64,000 nucleotides of DNA from Photobacterium jeanii (GCF_001650345.1 NZ_LVHF01000033.1:868001-932000), one strand, 5' to 3'. Positions 45,194 to 54,084 are shown, counted from the stretch's first letter. The notes: generated from the sequence alone by a model not told the origin. Made by a program: numbers and translations.

Positions 45194-46579
45194 ATGAAAC
45201 CGCAAACCGTCCTAATGAGCGTTGGTCTTGTTATTGCGCTAGGTTCATTAGAAAAAAGTATTGTTACAACGCCTTTGCCGATCATCGGTGAAGAGTTAGG
45301 TGCGGGTCAGGCACTGACTTGGGTGATCACAGCTTACCTGTTGGCAGCGACAGCTGTGTTGCCGGTATATGGCAAGCTCAGTGATCTCTTTGGGCGAGTC
45401 AAAATGCTCAATATCAGTATTGTGTTGTTTTTGCTTGGCTCTGTGGCTTGTGGCTTAGCACAAGATCTTACTGGCTTGATTGCTGGACGAGTGCTTCAAG
45501 GTATTGGTGGTGGTGGTTTATTAGCACTGGCCTTTACCGTGGTTGCTGACTGCATTCCTGCCCGTGAAGTAGGTAAGTATCAGGGCTATATTTCGATCGT
45601 ATACGCAATTTCAAGTATTGCGGGACCTTTATTGGGCGGCTTTTTTGCTGAGCACTTAGATTGGCGCTGGGTATTTTGGATCAACCTGCCATTAGGTGCA
45701 CTGGCGATTTGGCTGGTAAATACCAATTTAAAAGGGTTAAGCAAGGGGCGAACCACCAACTTTGACTGGCTAGGTGCTCTATTGTTGATGGTGACATCAA
45801 CATTGTTGCTTTTGATCATCTCACCAGAGTCGGCATTACCGAACAGCATTATGGTGCCAGTGCTTATTGGGGTGATGCTGTTGTTGTGGTGGGTTGAGCG
45901 TAAACATCATGATCCTATGTTGCCATCACGTTTGCTGCACTTAAATGGCTATATGACCAGTGTCGGATTAATGATGTTCTCTCAGCTTTTGATGTTTGCT
46001 GTCTTGGTTTATCTACCGTTACAGCTGCAATGGCAAAAAGGCATGACAGCATCGGATAGTGGTGTGCTTATGATGATTTTCATGTTTAGCATCACAGCTG
46101 GTGCTTTTAAAGGCGGGCGAATGATTGCTCGCACTGGCAAGTATAAACCTTTTGTTTTAGTCGGTTTCGCTTTAGCTGCCGCCTCTTTTTGGTTGCTGCA
46201 CTACGATCTGTGGGTTTCATTGGCACTAGGTGTTGCAGGACTGGGTTTGGGATTCACTATTCCCTCATTAAGCGTGGTGGTGCAAAACGTATTACCGCCT
46301 GCTGATCGCGGTATTGGAATGTCGATGTATAGTTTCGGTCGTGAATTAGGAGGGGCGGTTGGGGTTGCACTGTGTTCTGCTTTATTTCAGTCGCAATTAA
46401 CAAGCGGTGGTGAAGTCGCTGCAAGTGGTCATCACGCAGTATCACTTGATCAGTTTGGTGCGGCTGAATTAGCGGCTGGCTTTAATCTGATTTACGGTGC
46501 GATGGCTGCTATAGCAATGCTATCGCTGATATTGACTGTCATATTGCTACGTCATCAGTCTTTAGAAGGAAGCGTTTAA
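45194..46579 (+). CDS. MFS drug exporter of the DHA2 (EmrB/QacA) type
   Basis: ATG 45194 is set by a perfect GGAGGT four bases upstream; a frame running back to 45104 lacks support. The 461-residue protein has 14 predicted helices. It shows the MFS motif A between helices 2 and 3 (GKLSDLFGRVKMLN), motif B (GRVLQGIGGGGLLAL) and motif C (GPLLGGFFAEHLDWRW). LEKSIVTTPLPIIGEEL in helix 1 corresponds to the LDxTIVNVALP motif of DHA2 pumps. It likely exports toxic compounds with proton exchange. No HlyD/EmrA adaptor is adjacent. Confidence 0.88.
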   Translation: MKPQTVLMSVGLVIALGSLEKSIVTTPLPIIGEELGAGQALTWVITAYLLAATAVLPVYGKLSDLFGRVKMLNISIVLFLLGSVACGLAQDLTGLIAGRVLQGIGGGGLLALAFTVVADCIPAREVGKYQGYISIVYAISSIAGPLLGGFFAEHLDWRWVFWINLPLGALAIWLVNTNLKGLSKGRTTNFDWLGALLLMVTSTLLLLIISPESALPNSIMVPVLIGVMLLLWWVERKHHDPMLPSRLLHLNGYMTSVGLMMFSQLLMFAVLVYLPLQLQWQKGMTASDSGVLMMIFMFSITAGAFKGGRMIARTGKYKPFVLVGFALAAASFWLLHYDLWVSLALGVAGLGLGFTIPSLSVVVQNVLPPADRGIGMSMYSFGRELGGAVGVALCSALFQSQLTSGGEVAASGHHAVSLDQFGAAELAAGFNLIYGAMAAIAMLSLILTVILLRHQSLEGSV

Positions 46580-46610
46580 CACTTTCTTTATTTCCATCCT
46601 GTTACCTATT

Positions 46611-46660
46611 CACGCCAGCGACGTCTTAAGAATCAAACAGATTGTCGCTGGCGTGTTGCT
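46611..46660 (+). terminator. Terminator after the MFS gene
   Basis: CACGCCAGCGACG and GTCGCTGGCGTG pair across a loop of about 20 bases and are followed by TTGCTTTT. Confidence 0.7.
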
Positions 46661-46748
46661 TTTCTATCGGGCAGAATAGCCACCTTTCAAAATTGTTGTA
46701 CTTCGCCAAAGGAGGTTGAGCTTTCCGTTGGCGAGAATGAGGTTTGTC

Positions 46749-47510
46749 ATGTCTTGGTCCGACTGGCCATTTATTCTATCGAGCGTCTTTGCTCAGCTTG
46801 TTATTGGTGCGTTTATTTCGCTTGGCTGTGTCATCTTAAGTGGCAAGTTATGCTTCGGACAAAGTGATAGGGTGCATAGAACCATGCCTGCACTTTGGCT
46901 GATGATGTTTGTGTCGTTAGTGCTGCGCGAAGGTAACTTAATGCTAATGCAGCAACACTCGCCATTTACTCTAACCAATGAAGTGCTATTGGCGATTGTT
47001 TTCTTTGGTTTAGCTATTGCATATTGGTTTGTAGAGAAAGCGCTGATTGGCCCAGATCTCATGCGTAAGGTGTTACTCGTGAATGTGATGCTGGTGGGTG
47101 TGGTGTATTTGGTCAATGGCTTTGTTGTTCGAGGCTCACATTGGTTGGTTATTTCTCACTTTTTAGCGACGACCTTAGTTGGTGGCCTATTGTTTGGTCA
47201 TGCAGCGCTTGTTAGAGCCAAGCACAAGGTGGAACAAGTTGATAAGCTCTTACCAATTTTAGGCTCTCTTCTGGCGTTAGGCTGCTTTGTGTTAGGTGCG
47301 GCGCAGCTAACGGACTTGGAAGCGCAAGGGCAAGCGAATGAGCTGAATACAGCGCTGATGGCACAAATTGCGAGTCTTGGTGGGTTAATTGCTGCGGTTG
47401 GGGTATGGCTAATGCCTTTAATTACTCGCACTAAACCTGTACAAGGTGTGATGACGCTAGCTATCTTTTTGATTGTTGTGTCTTCGTTCTTAGCGGGGAT
47501 CGGTATTTAA
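46749..47510 (+). CDS. DmsC-like membrane anchor protein, orphan
   Basis: ATG 46749 follows GAGG; upstream Met codons at 46737 and 46716 are less likely. The 253-residue protein has eight hydrophobic segments arranged as in DmsC/YnfH, the quinol-oxidising anchor of dimethyl sulfoxide reductases. Supporting parts are WPFILSSVFAQLVIGAFISLG at the start and the REGNLMLMQQH and FVVRGSHWLV loops. No DmsA or DmsB gene is near, so it is either an orphan anchor or a related protein with another role. Similarity is by eye and moderate. Confidence 0.5.
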   Translation: MSWSDWPFILSSVFAQLVIGAFISLGCVILSGKLCFGQSDRVHRTMPALWLMMFVSLVLREGNLMLMQQHSPFTLTNEVLLAIVFFGLAIAYWFVEKALIGPDLMRKVLLVNVMLVGVVYLVNGFVVRGSHWLVISHFLATTLVGGLLFGHAALVRAKHKVEQVDKLLPILGSLLALGCFVLGAAQLTDLEAQGQANELNTALMAQIASLGGLIAAVGVWLMPLITRTKPVQGVMTLAIFLIVVSSFLAGIGI

Positions 47511-47558
47511 ACTACTCTCAGCTTGAGGCACTTGAGTGAATACTCATGTTTTTATACT

Positions 47559-47586
47559 AAGGCGATACGAAAGCATCGCCTTTTTT
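47559..47586. terminator. Terminator between convergent genes
   Basis: AAGGCGAT and ATCGCCTT pair around ACGAAAGC and are followed by TTTT on the plus strand. Confidence 0.85.
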
Positions 47587-47590
47587 AATG

Positions 47591-48130
47591 CTATTTGATG
47601 ATAGAAATCAGCTGCTTAAATTGTTCACCTTGAGCTACTTTTTGTAGTTCAAACAGTGCCATTTCTGTACTGGTTAGTTTGATGCCAGCTAAAGACATTT
47701 TGTTTAAGGCTAGCTGTTTGTTGGCTTTGGTGCGTGAAGACACCGCATCTGTCACGACTTCTACGTGGTGGCCTGCTCGGTGTAAATCCATTGCCGTCTG
47801 GTAAACACAAATATGTGCTTCAATCCCCACAACTAAGATGCTGGTACATTGGGTGGCTTCAAGCGCATCAAGAAACTCGCGATTACCGCAGGCACTGAAG
47901 GTATTTTTAGCGATAGGTGCTTGGCTTGTGAGTAATGCTTGTAATTGAGGAATGGTTGCACCGAGTTTATCGGGTATTTGTTCGACCCAAAGGATAGGGA
48001 GCTGAAGAATTTGTGCTCCTTTGACCATAGTTTCTAGCTGCTCAAAAAGTGCTTGGTGCTGGTCCATTATCTGTGCAAGCTTCCCTTGCACATCAATGAT
48101 CACTAGCGCGGTATTATCTGCATCCAGCAT
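47591..48130 (-). CDS. Isochorismatase-family cysteine hydrolase
   Basis: A 179-residue alpha/beta hydrolase of the isochorismatase-like group, close to YcaC in layout. The catalytic triad can be read as Asp in LVIIDVQGKL, Lys in PIAKNTFSAC and Cys in VVGIEAHICVYQTAMDL. Members hydrolyse amides or remain without known substrate; the isochorismate-binding extras are absent. Start Met at 48130 has AAAGGA upstream. It is a single gene, convergent with the DmsC-like gene. Confidence 0.85.
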   Translation of the reverse strand: MLDADNTALVIIDVQGKLAQIMDQHQALFEQLETMVKGAQILQLPILWVEQIPDKLGATIPQLQALLTSQAPIAKNTFSACGNREFLDALEATQCTSILVVGIEAHICVYQTAMDLHRAGHHVEVVTDAVSSRTKANKQLALNKMSLAGIKLTSTEMALFELQKVAQGEQFKQLISIIK

Positions 48131-48376
48131 AAAAAATCCTTTTATCAAATGATTACGCTTGAACTAATTTTAGCACTTCACAGTAAGTACTAATATGTGC
48201 GCTGTTGTATTTAGCTTAAGAGGAAATAGAAGTAAAATATTGCGCTTCATACTTGTGTCATATACACATGGCTATTTTGAATATCACCACGTGACTTAAT
48301 TTTAGAATCTATTAGGTTGGAAAAAACGGTAAGTCGCCAAGGTAAAAGATGAATTTCCAAATATTCATCATGGGGA

Positions 48377-48466
48377 AAGAGCAAGTCTGTGTTATATTTT
48401 GTCTTACATCACGTTTTTCTCGTAAGTAATTTCATTGCCTTACAACGTGATTTGCTCTTCATTTTT
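48377..48466 (+). promoter_or_regulatory. Strongly structured leader upstream of the 5'-nucleotidase gene
   Basis: Nested stems can be read directly: AAGAGCAA (48377) with TTGCTCTT (48452), ATCACGTT (48408) with AACGTGAT (48444), and GTAAG (48422) with CTTAC (48439). A second CTTAC at 48403 could pair with the same GTAAG instead, giving two exclusive folds. The 3' arm is followed by CATTTTTTG, so the long fold looks like an attenuator. It ends 28 bases before the gene. No known riboswitch class is recognised. Confidence 0.5.
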
Positions 48467-48493
48467 TGCTCTACGGGAGGATGCTGACTGATT

Positions 48494-50263
48494 ATGATTC
48501 AACATAAAGCAGCCAAAATTACCATTGCTCATATCAATGACACACACTCTCATTTTGAGCCTTCCGCAATTCAACTTCATTTGCCGATGCCTACTGAGTT
48601 GGGTGAGACTTTACCGGTTTATGCCAGCTGTGGTGGATTTTCTCGTGTTTCATCGGCGGTAAAAGACGTAAAAAAACAAGCCTATGTTAATGGGCGTGAT
48701 TTTATGTTTGTTCATGCAGGTGATTGTTTTCAGGGAACGCTGTATTTCTCACTCTATAAAGGTGTCGCGAACGCTAAATTACTGAATGCCATTGGTGTTG
48801 AAGCAATGGCGTTGGGCAATCATGAGTTAGACATGGGTAACCAGCCTGTTGCTGATTTTCTTGATGATACCCATTTCCCATTATTGGCAGCGAACTGGGA
48901 TCTATCGCAAGAAGATCAATCGAAAGTGAATCCGCTTCGTTCTAAAAACAATGTTTACGCGTATCAAGCCGCGACAATCGACAAGCCTGCTTTTGGTCGT
49001 TACATGCTAAAGGATGTGGATGGAGAGAAAATCGCATTCTTTGGTTTGGCAATTGAGAATATGGAAGGGATTGCCAACCCAGATCCCGATACAAGTTTTG
49101 TCAATGTTGTGACCGCAGCTAAACAAACTATCGAAGAAATTCATCGTAACGGTATTAATAAAATCGTTATTTTAAGCCACTTGGGTTATGAGCGCGATTT
49201 GCAGCTAGCTCAAGAGGTTGAAGGTATAGGCGCGATCATTGGTGGTCATACTCATACTATGCAAGGTGACTTTAGTAATTTAGGTTACGGTGTCACTGAT
49301 AAATATGCGCATATGGTTCACGGTACGTGCGTTGTGCAAGCTGGCTGTAACGCAATGTCGTTAGGGCAGTTAGAACTTGATTTTAACCCTGATGGCACCG
49401 TTGCTAGTGCGGGCGGTAAGCATGAAATTTTGCTTGGACGACAATTTACCCTTGATGCCACACGTACAGAGCATCTTGAGCAAGCACTTCACGATCAGGT
49501 GAAAGCATATCTGCAGTCTCAGCCGAATGTTCGGTTTTGTGTCAAAGATCCTGAAGTCGAAAACTTGCTAAATAGTGAGTATCGTCCTGCGGTTCGTCAG
49601 TTACAGACTCAGCATATTACAACGGTCGCAGAACCGCTTCGTCATACTCGAATCCCTGATGCTAAAGGGCCAAGCCAAATTGCGCCTTTAGTAGTGGATA
49701 GTTTCCGTTGGCAAGGTCTGCAGATGGGCTATGACGTTGATTTCGCCATTCATAATGCAGGTGGTGTACGTTCATCGCTTAATCCAGGACCATTAACGGC
49801 AGCTGATATCGCTGGGCGTTTGCTACCTTTTGCGATTGGGCTAATGGTGTATAAGGTGAAAGGCAAATATATCCGTGCGGCGCTTGAAGGTGCGATTGAT
49901 AACGCCATTGATAATGGGGTAGAAGGCACAGGTAGCGGCAGTTTCCCTTACATTTCGAACCTGCGGTTTACTTATCGCTGTTGCTCCGCGAAAGGTGAGC
50001 GTGTTGAAGAGTTAGAGACTTATAAAGCAGGCTGTTGGCAGCTGATTGAGGATGAAGCGATTTATACTTCTGTATCATCGGGTTATACCGCAACAGGTAA
50101 AGAAGGTTACGATGCGCTCTTAAATTATGAGATGGAGCCGATTGCTTTGAATGTCACAATGGCTGAGGCTTTTGAAGGTTATGCTGCCTCACTGGCAGAA
50201 TTGAGTGCGCCTCAGGAAGTGCGCGTTAATTATATTCCTTGCCAGTGCCCTGATGCGGCTTAA
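48494..50263 (+). CDS. Bifunctional metallophosphatase / 5'-nucleotidase (UshA-like), no signal peptide
   Basis: A 589-residue two-domain nucleotidase. The N-terminal metallophosphatase domain has IAHINDTHSHFE, HAGDCFQGTL, MALGNHELDMG, LSHLGYERD and GGHTHTMQGD, which bind two metal ions. The C-terminal substrate domain has FAIHNAGGVRSSL and the SSGYTATGKEGYDAL region. The family is usually periplasmic, but here the protein starts directly at the catalytic domain and an in-frame TGA lies nine bases before the ATG, so no signal peptide is encoded. It may be cytoplasmic. GGGAGG lies 13 bases upstream of the start. A structured leader precedes it. Confidence 0.87.
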   Translation: MIQHKAAKITIAHINDTHSHFEPSAIQLHLPMPTELGETLPVYASCGGFSRVSSAVKDVKKQAYVNGRDFMFVHAGDCFQGTLYFSLYKGVANAKLLNAIGVEAMALGNHELDMGNQPVADFLDDTHFPLLAANWDLSQEDQSKVNPLRSKNNVYAYQAATIDKPAFGRYMLKDVDGEKIAFFGLAIENMEGIANPDPDTSFVNVVTAAKQTIEEIHRNGINKIVILSHLGYERDLQLAQEVEGIGAIIGGHTHTMQGDFSNLGYGVTDKYAHMVHGTCVVQAGCNAMSLGQLELDFNPDGTVASAGGKHEILLGRQFTLDATRTEHLEQALHDQVKAYLQSQPNVRFCVKDPEVENLLNSEYRPAVRQLQTQHITTVAEPLRHTRIPDAKGPSQIAPLVVDSFRWQGLQMGYDVDFAIHNAGGVRSSLNPGPLTAADIAGRLLPFAIGLMVYKVKGKYIRAALEGAIDNAIDNGVEGTGSGSFPYISNLRFTYRCCSAKGERVEELETYKAGCWQLIEDEAIYTSVSSGYTATGKEGYDALLNYEMEPIALNVTMAEAFEGYAASLAELSAPQEVRVNYIPCQCPDAA

Positions 50264-50302
50264 GCAATATTAGCAATCTCCCTTTTATTAGAGAGCAAGA
50301 TT

Positions 50303-50329
50303 AAAACACCAGCTTAGGCTGGTGTTTTG
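50303..50329 (+). terminator. Terminator after the 5'-nucleotidase gene
   Basis: AAAACACCAGC and GCTGGTGTTTT pair around TTAG with flanking T-run. Confidence 0.9.
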
Positions 50330-50457
50330 TTATGTAGCAATGAGATCACGCAGATCGCTTGTAGCAATCACGGCTGTACATAATAGCGACAAAAAACGCT
50401 CAAGAATCATCCGTAGCGAACGATAAGTTAATAAGCGGATCATTTAAGGGCTGAATA

Positions 50458-50550
50458 ATGAAATGTGAATGGATGGATGTGTTGACTGTTATTGGTTGGG
50501 TCAGTGCGTGGGCAATTTTGATCTATTTCATGCCAAATGTTGCGCTATAA
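50458..50550 (+). CDS. 30-residue single-helix membrane miniprotein
   Basis: A frame with AAGGG nine bases upstream encodes 30 residues: MKCEWMDVLTVIGWVSAWAI followed by LIYFMPNVAL. A hydrophobic helix of about 17 residues with a short acidic start is typical of small inner-membrane proteins, which are often missed. It sits between two terminators, so it would need its own promoter in 50330-50457. No family recognised. Confidence 0.5.
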   Translation: MKCEWMDVLTVIGWVSAWAILIYFMPNVAL

Positions 50551-50573
50551 AAATAGAATGATTCGCTAGATAC

Positions 50574-50605
50574 AAAAATGGCCACGCACTGTGACCATTT
50601 TCGTT
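50574..50605 (-). terminator. Terminator of ribB
   Basis: AAAATGG-CAC and GTG-CCATTTT pair with one mismatch each side of a short loop, 15 bases beyond the ribB stop on the minus strand, with a T-run in that direction. Confidence 0.75.
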
Positions 50606-50619
50606 AAGCATATTGCGTA

Positions 50620-51300
50620 TTATGCAATGGCTTCTTCTGTTTCATCTGCGCGATTCGCCGCTTCAGTTGCAAGGCGGTATGCAGCAAGATCTTCAATGGT
50701 TAGCACTGGCATATCGTGTTGTTTACCAAACTCAATAACCTCTGGTAAGCGTGCCATAGTGCCATCTGGATTTGTTAGCTCGCACAGTACGCCGTAAGGC
50801 TTCATGCCTGCTAAACGCATCAGGTCGATAGTCGCTTCAGTATGACCACGACGACCTAGCACACCCTGCGAGTTAGCTTTAAGCGGGAATACATGACCTG
50901 GGCGGCATAGATCTGATGGTTTAGCACCATCAGCGATTGCTGCTTGAATAGTTGTAACGCGATCCGCTGCCGATACACCGGTTGTAACGCCTTTAGCTGC
51001 TTCAATCGTAACAGTAAAGCCTGTTTCGTTTGCACTGGTATTGTTTTCTACCATCATAGGCAGTTCAAGTTGTGCTACGCGCTCTTCAGTTAGACACAAG
51101 CAAACAATGCCTGAACATTCACGGATCATCAGTGCCATTTGTGCTGGTGTTAGCGTTTCTGCGGCATAAATGATGTCACCTTCGTTTTCACGATCTTCAT
51201 CATCAACAACAAGTACACCTTGACCTTGGCGAATAGCTTCAAGACCGGCTTCAACACGCTCAAAAGCTGTGCCGTAAGGGGATAGTAGTGACTGATTCAT
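50620..51300 (-). CDS. ribB: 3,4-dihydroxy-2-butanone 4-phosphate synthase RibB
   Basis: A 226-residue enzyme that makes the four-carbon precursor of riboflavin from ribulose 5-phosphate. Key parts are [20 protein letters not shown] (metal and substrate site), [43 protein letters not shown] and the catalytic region [11 protein letters not shown]. The RibA GTP cyclohydrolase domain is absent, so it is the monofunctional form. Start Met at 51300 has GGAG upstream. It is preceded by an FMN riboswitch, the usual control of lone ribB genes in vibrios. Confidence 0.95.
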   Translation of the reverse strand: MNQSLLSPYGTAFERVEAGLEAIRQGQGVLVVDDEDRENEGDIIYAAETLTPAQMALMIRECSGIVCLCLTEERVAQLELPMMVENNTSANETGFTVTIEAAKGVTTGVSAADRVTTIQAAIADGAKPSDLCRPGHVFPLKANSQGVLGRRGHTEATIDLMRLAGMKPYGVLCELTNPDGTMARLPEVIEFGKQHDMPVLTIEDLAAYRLATEAANRADETEEAIA

Positions 51301-51465
51301 GGTAATTGACTCCAAAATTATTGTGATACCAGAATCAGGGCGTAGAAAGGCAGCGTTTCAGGAAAACTGAAATAACTTAGACATGCAGAAAAACACAGCT
51401 TTTTGCTGTGCAAAACCACAAAGATATAAAGTATGAGGCGACAAGATACACTTATCCCTCCACTG

Positions 51466-51628
51466 ATCCTCTTTCATCCGGACTATGACCGTCGGCTCTG
51501 GGTTTTCACCAGATCTGCTGACCTTACTTGAATACTTGAGTTATGTGTTCAAGTAAGCGCTCGCGGGCTGATCAAGTCACTTCAACTTGATTTACCGCCG
51601 GTGGGGAATTTCGCCCCGCCCTGAGAAT
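51466..51628 (-). promoter_or_regulatory. FMN riboswitch (RFN element) upstream of ribB
   Basis: On the minus strand the conserved RFN blocks appear in order: CTCAGGGCGGGG, GAAATTCCCCACCGGCGGTA, AGCCCGCGAGCG, CAGATCTGGTGAAAACCC, AGAGCCGACGGTCATAGTCC and GGATGAAAGAGGAT. A variable stem formed by ACTTGAACAC and its partner lies in the middle. The leader from here to ribB is about 165 bases, room for a terminator or a ribosome-site switch. Binding of FMN should lower ribB expression. Confidence 0.95.
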
Positions 51629-51707
51629 TCGCAAGCATCATAGAAAAATCAGTAAGCTGAGGCAAGGTCGTAGTCAAAAAAGATAGCCAGAGTTTGAACT
51701 TTATACG

Positions 51708-52640
51708 CTATTGATTGATTTGTAATCGACCTTGATGCAAGCGCGGCGCTATGAATTTGACAATGAGGGGAAGGGTATAAGTTGGGAGTTGAATTGCCCC
51801 CATCAATGCGAGGTACTCAGGACCAAGGTAACTACCAGCAACCGTAAACGTGAGAAGCACATTTCGATTAGCTGCGGTAATTGCTGCGAGCAGGGCATTA
51901 TCGATACCCGTAGAGCGATAACAAAAATATCCGGCGATAAAGAATAATGTACAAATCGCTATGCCCATCGCGAGGTATTGAAGCCCAACCAAGGCTGAAA
52001 TGTTAAACATTTCTCTAAACTCGCCAACTAATCCAAAAGGAAAAGCAAAAACGAGCAAGATGGTAAATTGTGCTAATTTCGTATGGACGCGGTGAAGGTA
52101 ATCTGGATTTACGTAACGATGGCAAAGGGCTGACAGCAACATCGGCCCAGCAATGAAAATCGTTAAGCGCACAAAATAGCTCTGCATATCGAGTGAAAAC
52201 TCGTTGCCCTCTATCAATAATAGATTTACGTAGAGAATAGCTGGCATCAGTAGTGTTGATGCTATTGTCATTGCCATGGCATTAAGAGTATCCAGCCCGA
52301 TAGAGCGGGCAATGGCTGGAGTAGCAAATAACGACCCTGTAGCGCTAACAGCAGATATGGCAAGGAGTAGCGCTTGGCTAGCACCAAATAAATAAGCAAT
52401 TGTGCAACTTATAATTGAAAGGCCGATGGCATGGAATAATGCATAGCCCCAAACCTTCAATGTAGCGAGTTGGCGGAGTAGCGCAGCTTGTTTAATTCCA
52501 AGCAAGGTAAAAAGCATTAGGAAGAAAAGGATAAAGGGGAGTATCGGAAAAAATGCTTGTGATGCAGTTGGAAATAGGAAGCCAATTATTGCTGCCAGCA
52601 TTAAAAGTAATGACGAATGCTTTGAAATAAATGGCAACAT
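51708..52640 (-). CDS. BASS-family (bile acid:Na+ symporter-like) transporter
   Basis: Start Met at 52640 is set by GAGGAGGG; a longer frame to 52697 is unlikely. The 310-residue protein has about ten helices. The plan, with two inverted five-helix repeats and a GSLFATPAIARSIGLD region plus LLAAITAANRNVLLTFTVAG near the C-terminus, fits the BASS/AEC superfamily of sodium-coupled organic anion transporters. The match to classic bile acid symporters is not close, so substrate is open. Single gene. Confidence 0.65.
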   Translation of the reverse strand: MLPFISKHSSLLLMLAAIIGFLFPTASQAFFPILPFILFFLMLFTLLGIKQAALLRQLATLKVWGYALFHAIGLSIISCTIAYLFGASQALLLAISAVSATGSLFATPAIARSIGLDTLNAMAMTIASTLLMPAILYVNLLLIEGNEFSLDMQSYFVRLTIFIAGPMLLSALCHRYVNPDYLHRVHTKLAQFTILLVFAFPFGLVGEFREMFNISALVGLQYLAMGIAICTLFFIAGYFCYRSTGIDNALLAAITAANRNVLLTFTVAGSYLGPEYLALMGAIQLPTYTLPLIVKFIAPRLHQGRLQINQ

Positions 52641-52909
52641 AAATAATCCCTCCTCTTTTGTTGCCTTATTGTTACTACAGCTATTGATGAAAAACAAACT
52701 TATTCCAGTTTATTCATTAAATTGAGCGGATTTGCAGATCTATGCGTAAGTTTTGAGCTTGTATTCAAAGCGATATTAAATGTAGTTACAAAGTCTTAAC
52801 CTATTATTTTTTCTAATCTTGCATAAGAATTATTGTCATTTTTCGATCGAAAACTAAGCGGCTATTATTACCACAGTTCAAAATTAAACCATAATAAGTA
52901 GAGGCAATC

Positions 52910-53101
52910 ATGGCACAGGCACTTAACTTCGATACTATTGCTCCTTCAAGCACTAAGAATACGAAAGCCTATGCGTTAAATATCAAAGGATTGATTGCAC
53001 ACGCACTAGACATTCTATTCGGTGGTTCTAAAGCACCAAAACAGTACAATGTATCTGACTTACCTGCTCACCTTCAGAAGGATATCGGTATTTACCGTTA
53101 A
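52910..53101 (+). CDS. Small DUF1127-like protein
   Basis: A 63-residue protein with an AGAGG ribosome site. The N-terminal half is polar; the C-terminus reads YNVSDLPAHLQKDIGIYR, close to the LSDL-x-hLlkDIGl signature of DUF1127 proteins. Small DUF1127 proteins in other bacteria bind RNA and affect phosphate or carbon metabolism. The similarity covers only the last 20 residues. A strong terminator follows, suggesting a discrete, perhaps highly expressed transcript. Confidence 0.6.
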   Translation: MAQALNFDTIAPSSTKNTKAYALNIKGLIAHALDILFGGSKAPKQYNVSDLPAHLQKDIGIYR

Positions 53102-53144
53102 TAAGGTATAGCGATAGTCGACAATACGTTAGATTATATTTTCT

Positions 53145-53172
53145 AAACGCCAGCATTAAGCTGGCGTTTTTT
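53145..53172 (+). terminator. Terminator after the DUF1127-like gene
   Basis: AAACGCCAGC and GCTGGCGTTT pair around ATTAA and are followed by TTTG. Confidence 0.9.
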
Positions 53173-53367
53173 GTTGCTTGCTATCTTGATTTCGTGACCA
53201 TGAAGGGTAACCTGAACAAGTCGATATCAGGATAACCTGATGCTATACAAGGTTTTTTTGCTAATACTTTAACCTTGGTTTCATTTTTCTAACGTACAAT
53301 ATGGCATGATTGAAGAGTGGACGGCAGAACATGCGTCTACACAGGTGTGCTATAGGAGATAATTGTC

Positions 53368-53649
53368 GTGGGTTTCCTTTCTAAACTTTTTGGCTTCGGA
53401 AAAGAAGAAAAACAAGCAGTGTCAGTTGAACCAGTGGAGTACAACGGCTACTTGATCTACCCAGAACCGATTGCCGAAGGGGGACAGTTCCGCATCGCAG
53501 GTCGAATCTGTAAAACTATTGATGGCGAAGAGCGTACGCATACCTTTATTCGTTCTGATCTTCTTGGCGCAAAACAAGACGCCGAAACTTTTATGCTTGA
53601 TAAAGCAAAAATGTTTATCGATCAAAATGGCGATCGAATGTTCAACTAA
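53368..53649 (+). CDS. HlyU family protein (Pfam HlyU type)
   Basis: A 93-residue protein from a GTG start with AGGAGA upstream. It begins MGFLSKLFGFGKEEK and contains YNGYLIYPEPIAEGGQFRIA and RSDLLGAKQDAETFML, the pattern of the small PF10115 'HlyU' family. Despite the name it is not the ArsR-type haemolysin activator HlyU and has no visible helix-turn-helix, so a regulator role should not be assumed. Single gene with its own terminator. Confidence 0.8.
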   Translation: MGFLSKLFGFGKEEKQAVSVEPVEYNGYLIYPEPIAEGGQFRIAGRICKTIDGEERTHTFIRSDLLGAKQDAETFMLDKAKMFIDQNGDRMFN

Positions 53650-53658
53650 TTATAAATC

Positions 53659-53684
53659 GCAGCTCTTTTGTGGGCTGCGTTTTC
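53659..53684 (+). terminator. Terminator after the HlyU-family gene
   Basis: CGCAGC and GCTGCG pair around TCTTTTGTG and are followed by TTTTC. Confidence 0.75.
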
Positions 53685-54084
53685 TGTATTTGGTTATAGC
53701 TAATTCAAATTCAGTATTGCGCTAATTAATCTGAAATTGTTATTAGTGAACCAAATCGTTTGCAAATTATGCAAATGAATGCGAAAGCGTGTTTTAAACC
53801 GGTGTTTTTAGCGCGATGTGTGGTCATTTTAGTCTATTTGCTCGCTAAATCTGCATGTATTAGTCATTTATGCAATGTATCTAGGCTAACACCCCGAAAT
53901 ATAACGTGGTTTGACCTCTGTCCTGACGTTATAAACGTTATTTTATTTCAATAGGCGGTGACATATCATGTAAATTACTGCCTTATTGTTGGGCTTTTTG
54001 TATTTTTCCTACAAAGCACTTGCTATTGCTCTGTCGGTTGGATACAAAATCATTACTTTAAATGCCAATGTTCAGGGAATAATA
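53685..54084. other. pntAB upstream region
   Basis: 400 bases without a credible gene; in-frame extensions upstream of pntA lack a ribosome site. An inverted repeat ACGTT/AACGT with a 3-base spacer (53926-53938) lies about 150 bases before pntA and could be an operator. Nothing else recognised. Confidence 0.4.

Noticed and set aside
48481..48507. Eight-codon leader peptide overlapping the 5'-nucleotidase start
   Set aside because: Its ATG abuts the GGGAGG ribosome site with no spacing, so it is unlikely to be translated; the overlap is probably chance.
53368..53649. Virulence regulator HlyU
   Set aside because: The protein belongs to the small PF10115 family that shares the name only; it lacks the ArsR-type winged helix of the haemolysin activator.
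53760..53954. 64-codon frame upstream of pntA
   Set aside because: No ribosome site, scattered Cys/Ile/Leu content typical of AT-rich noncoding DNA, and it lies in the pntA promoter region.
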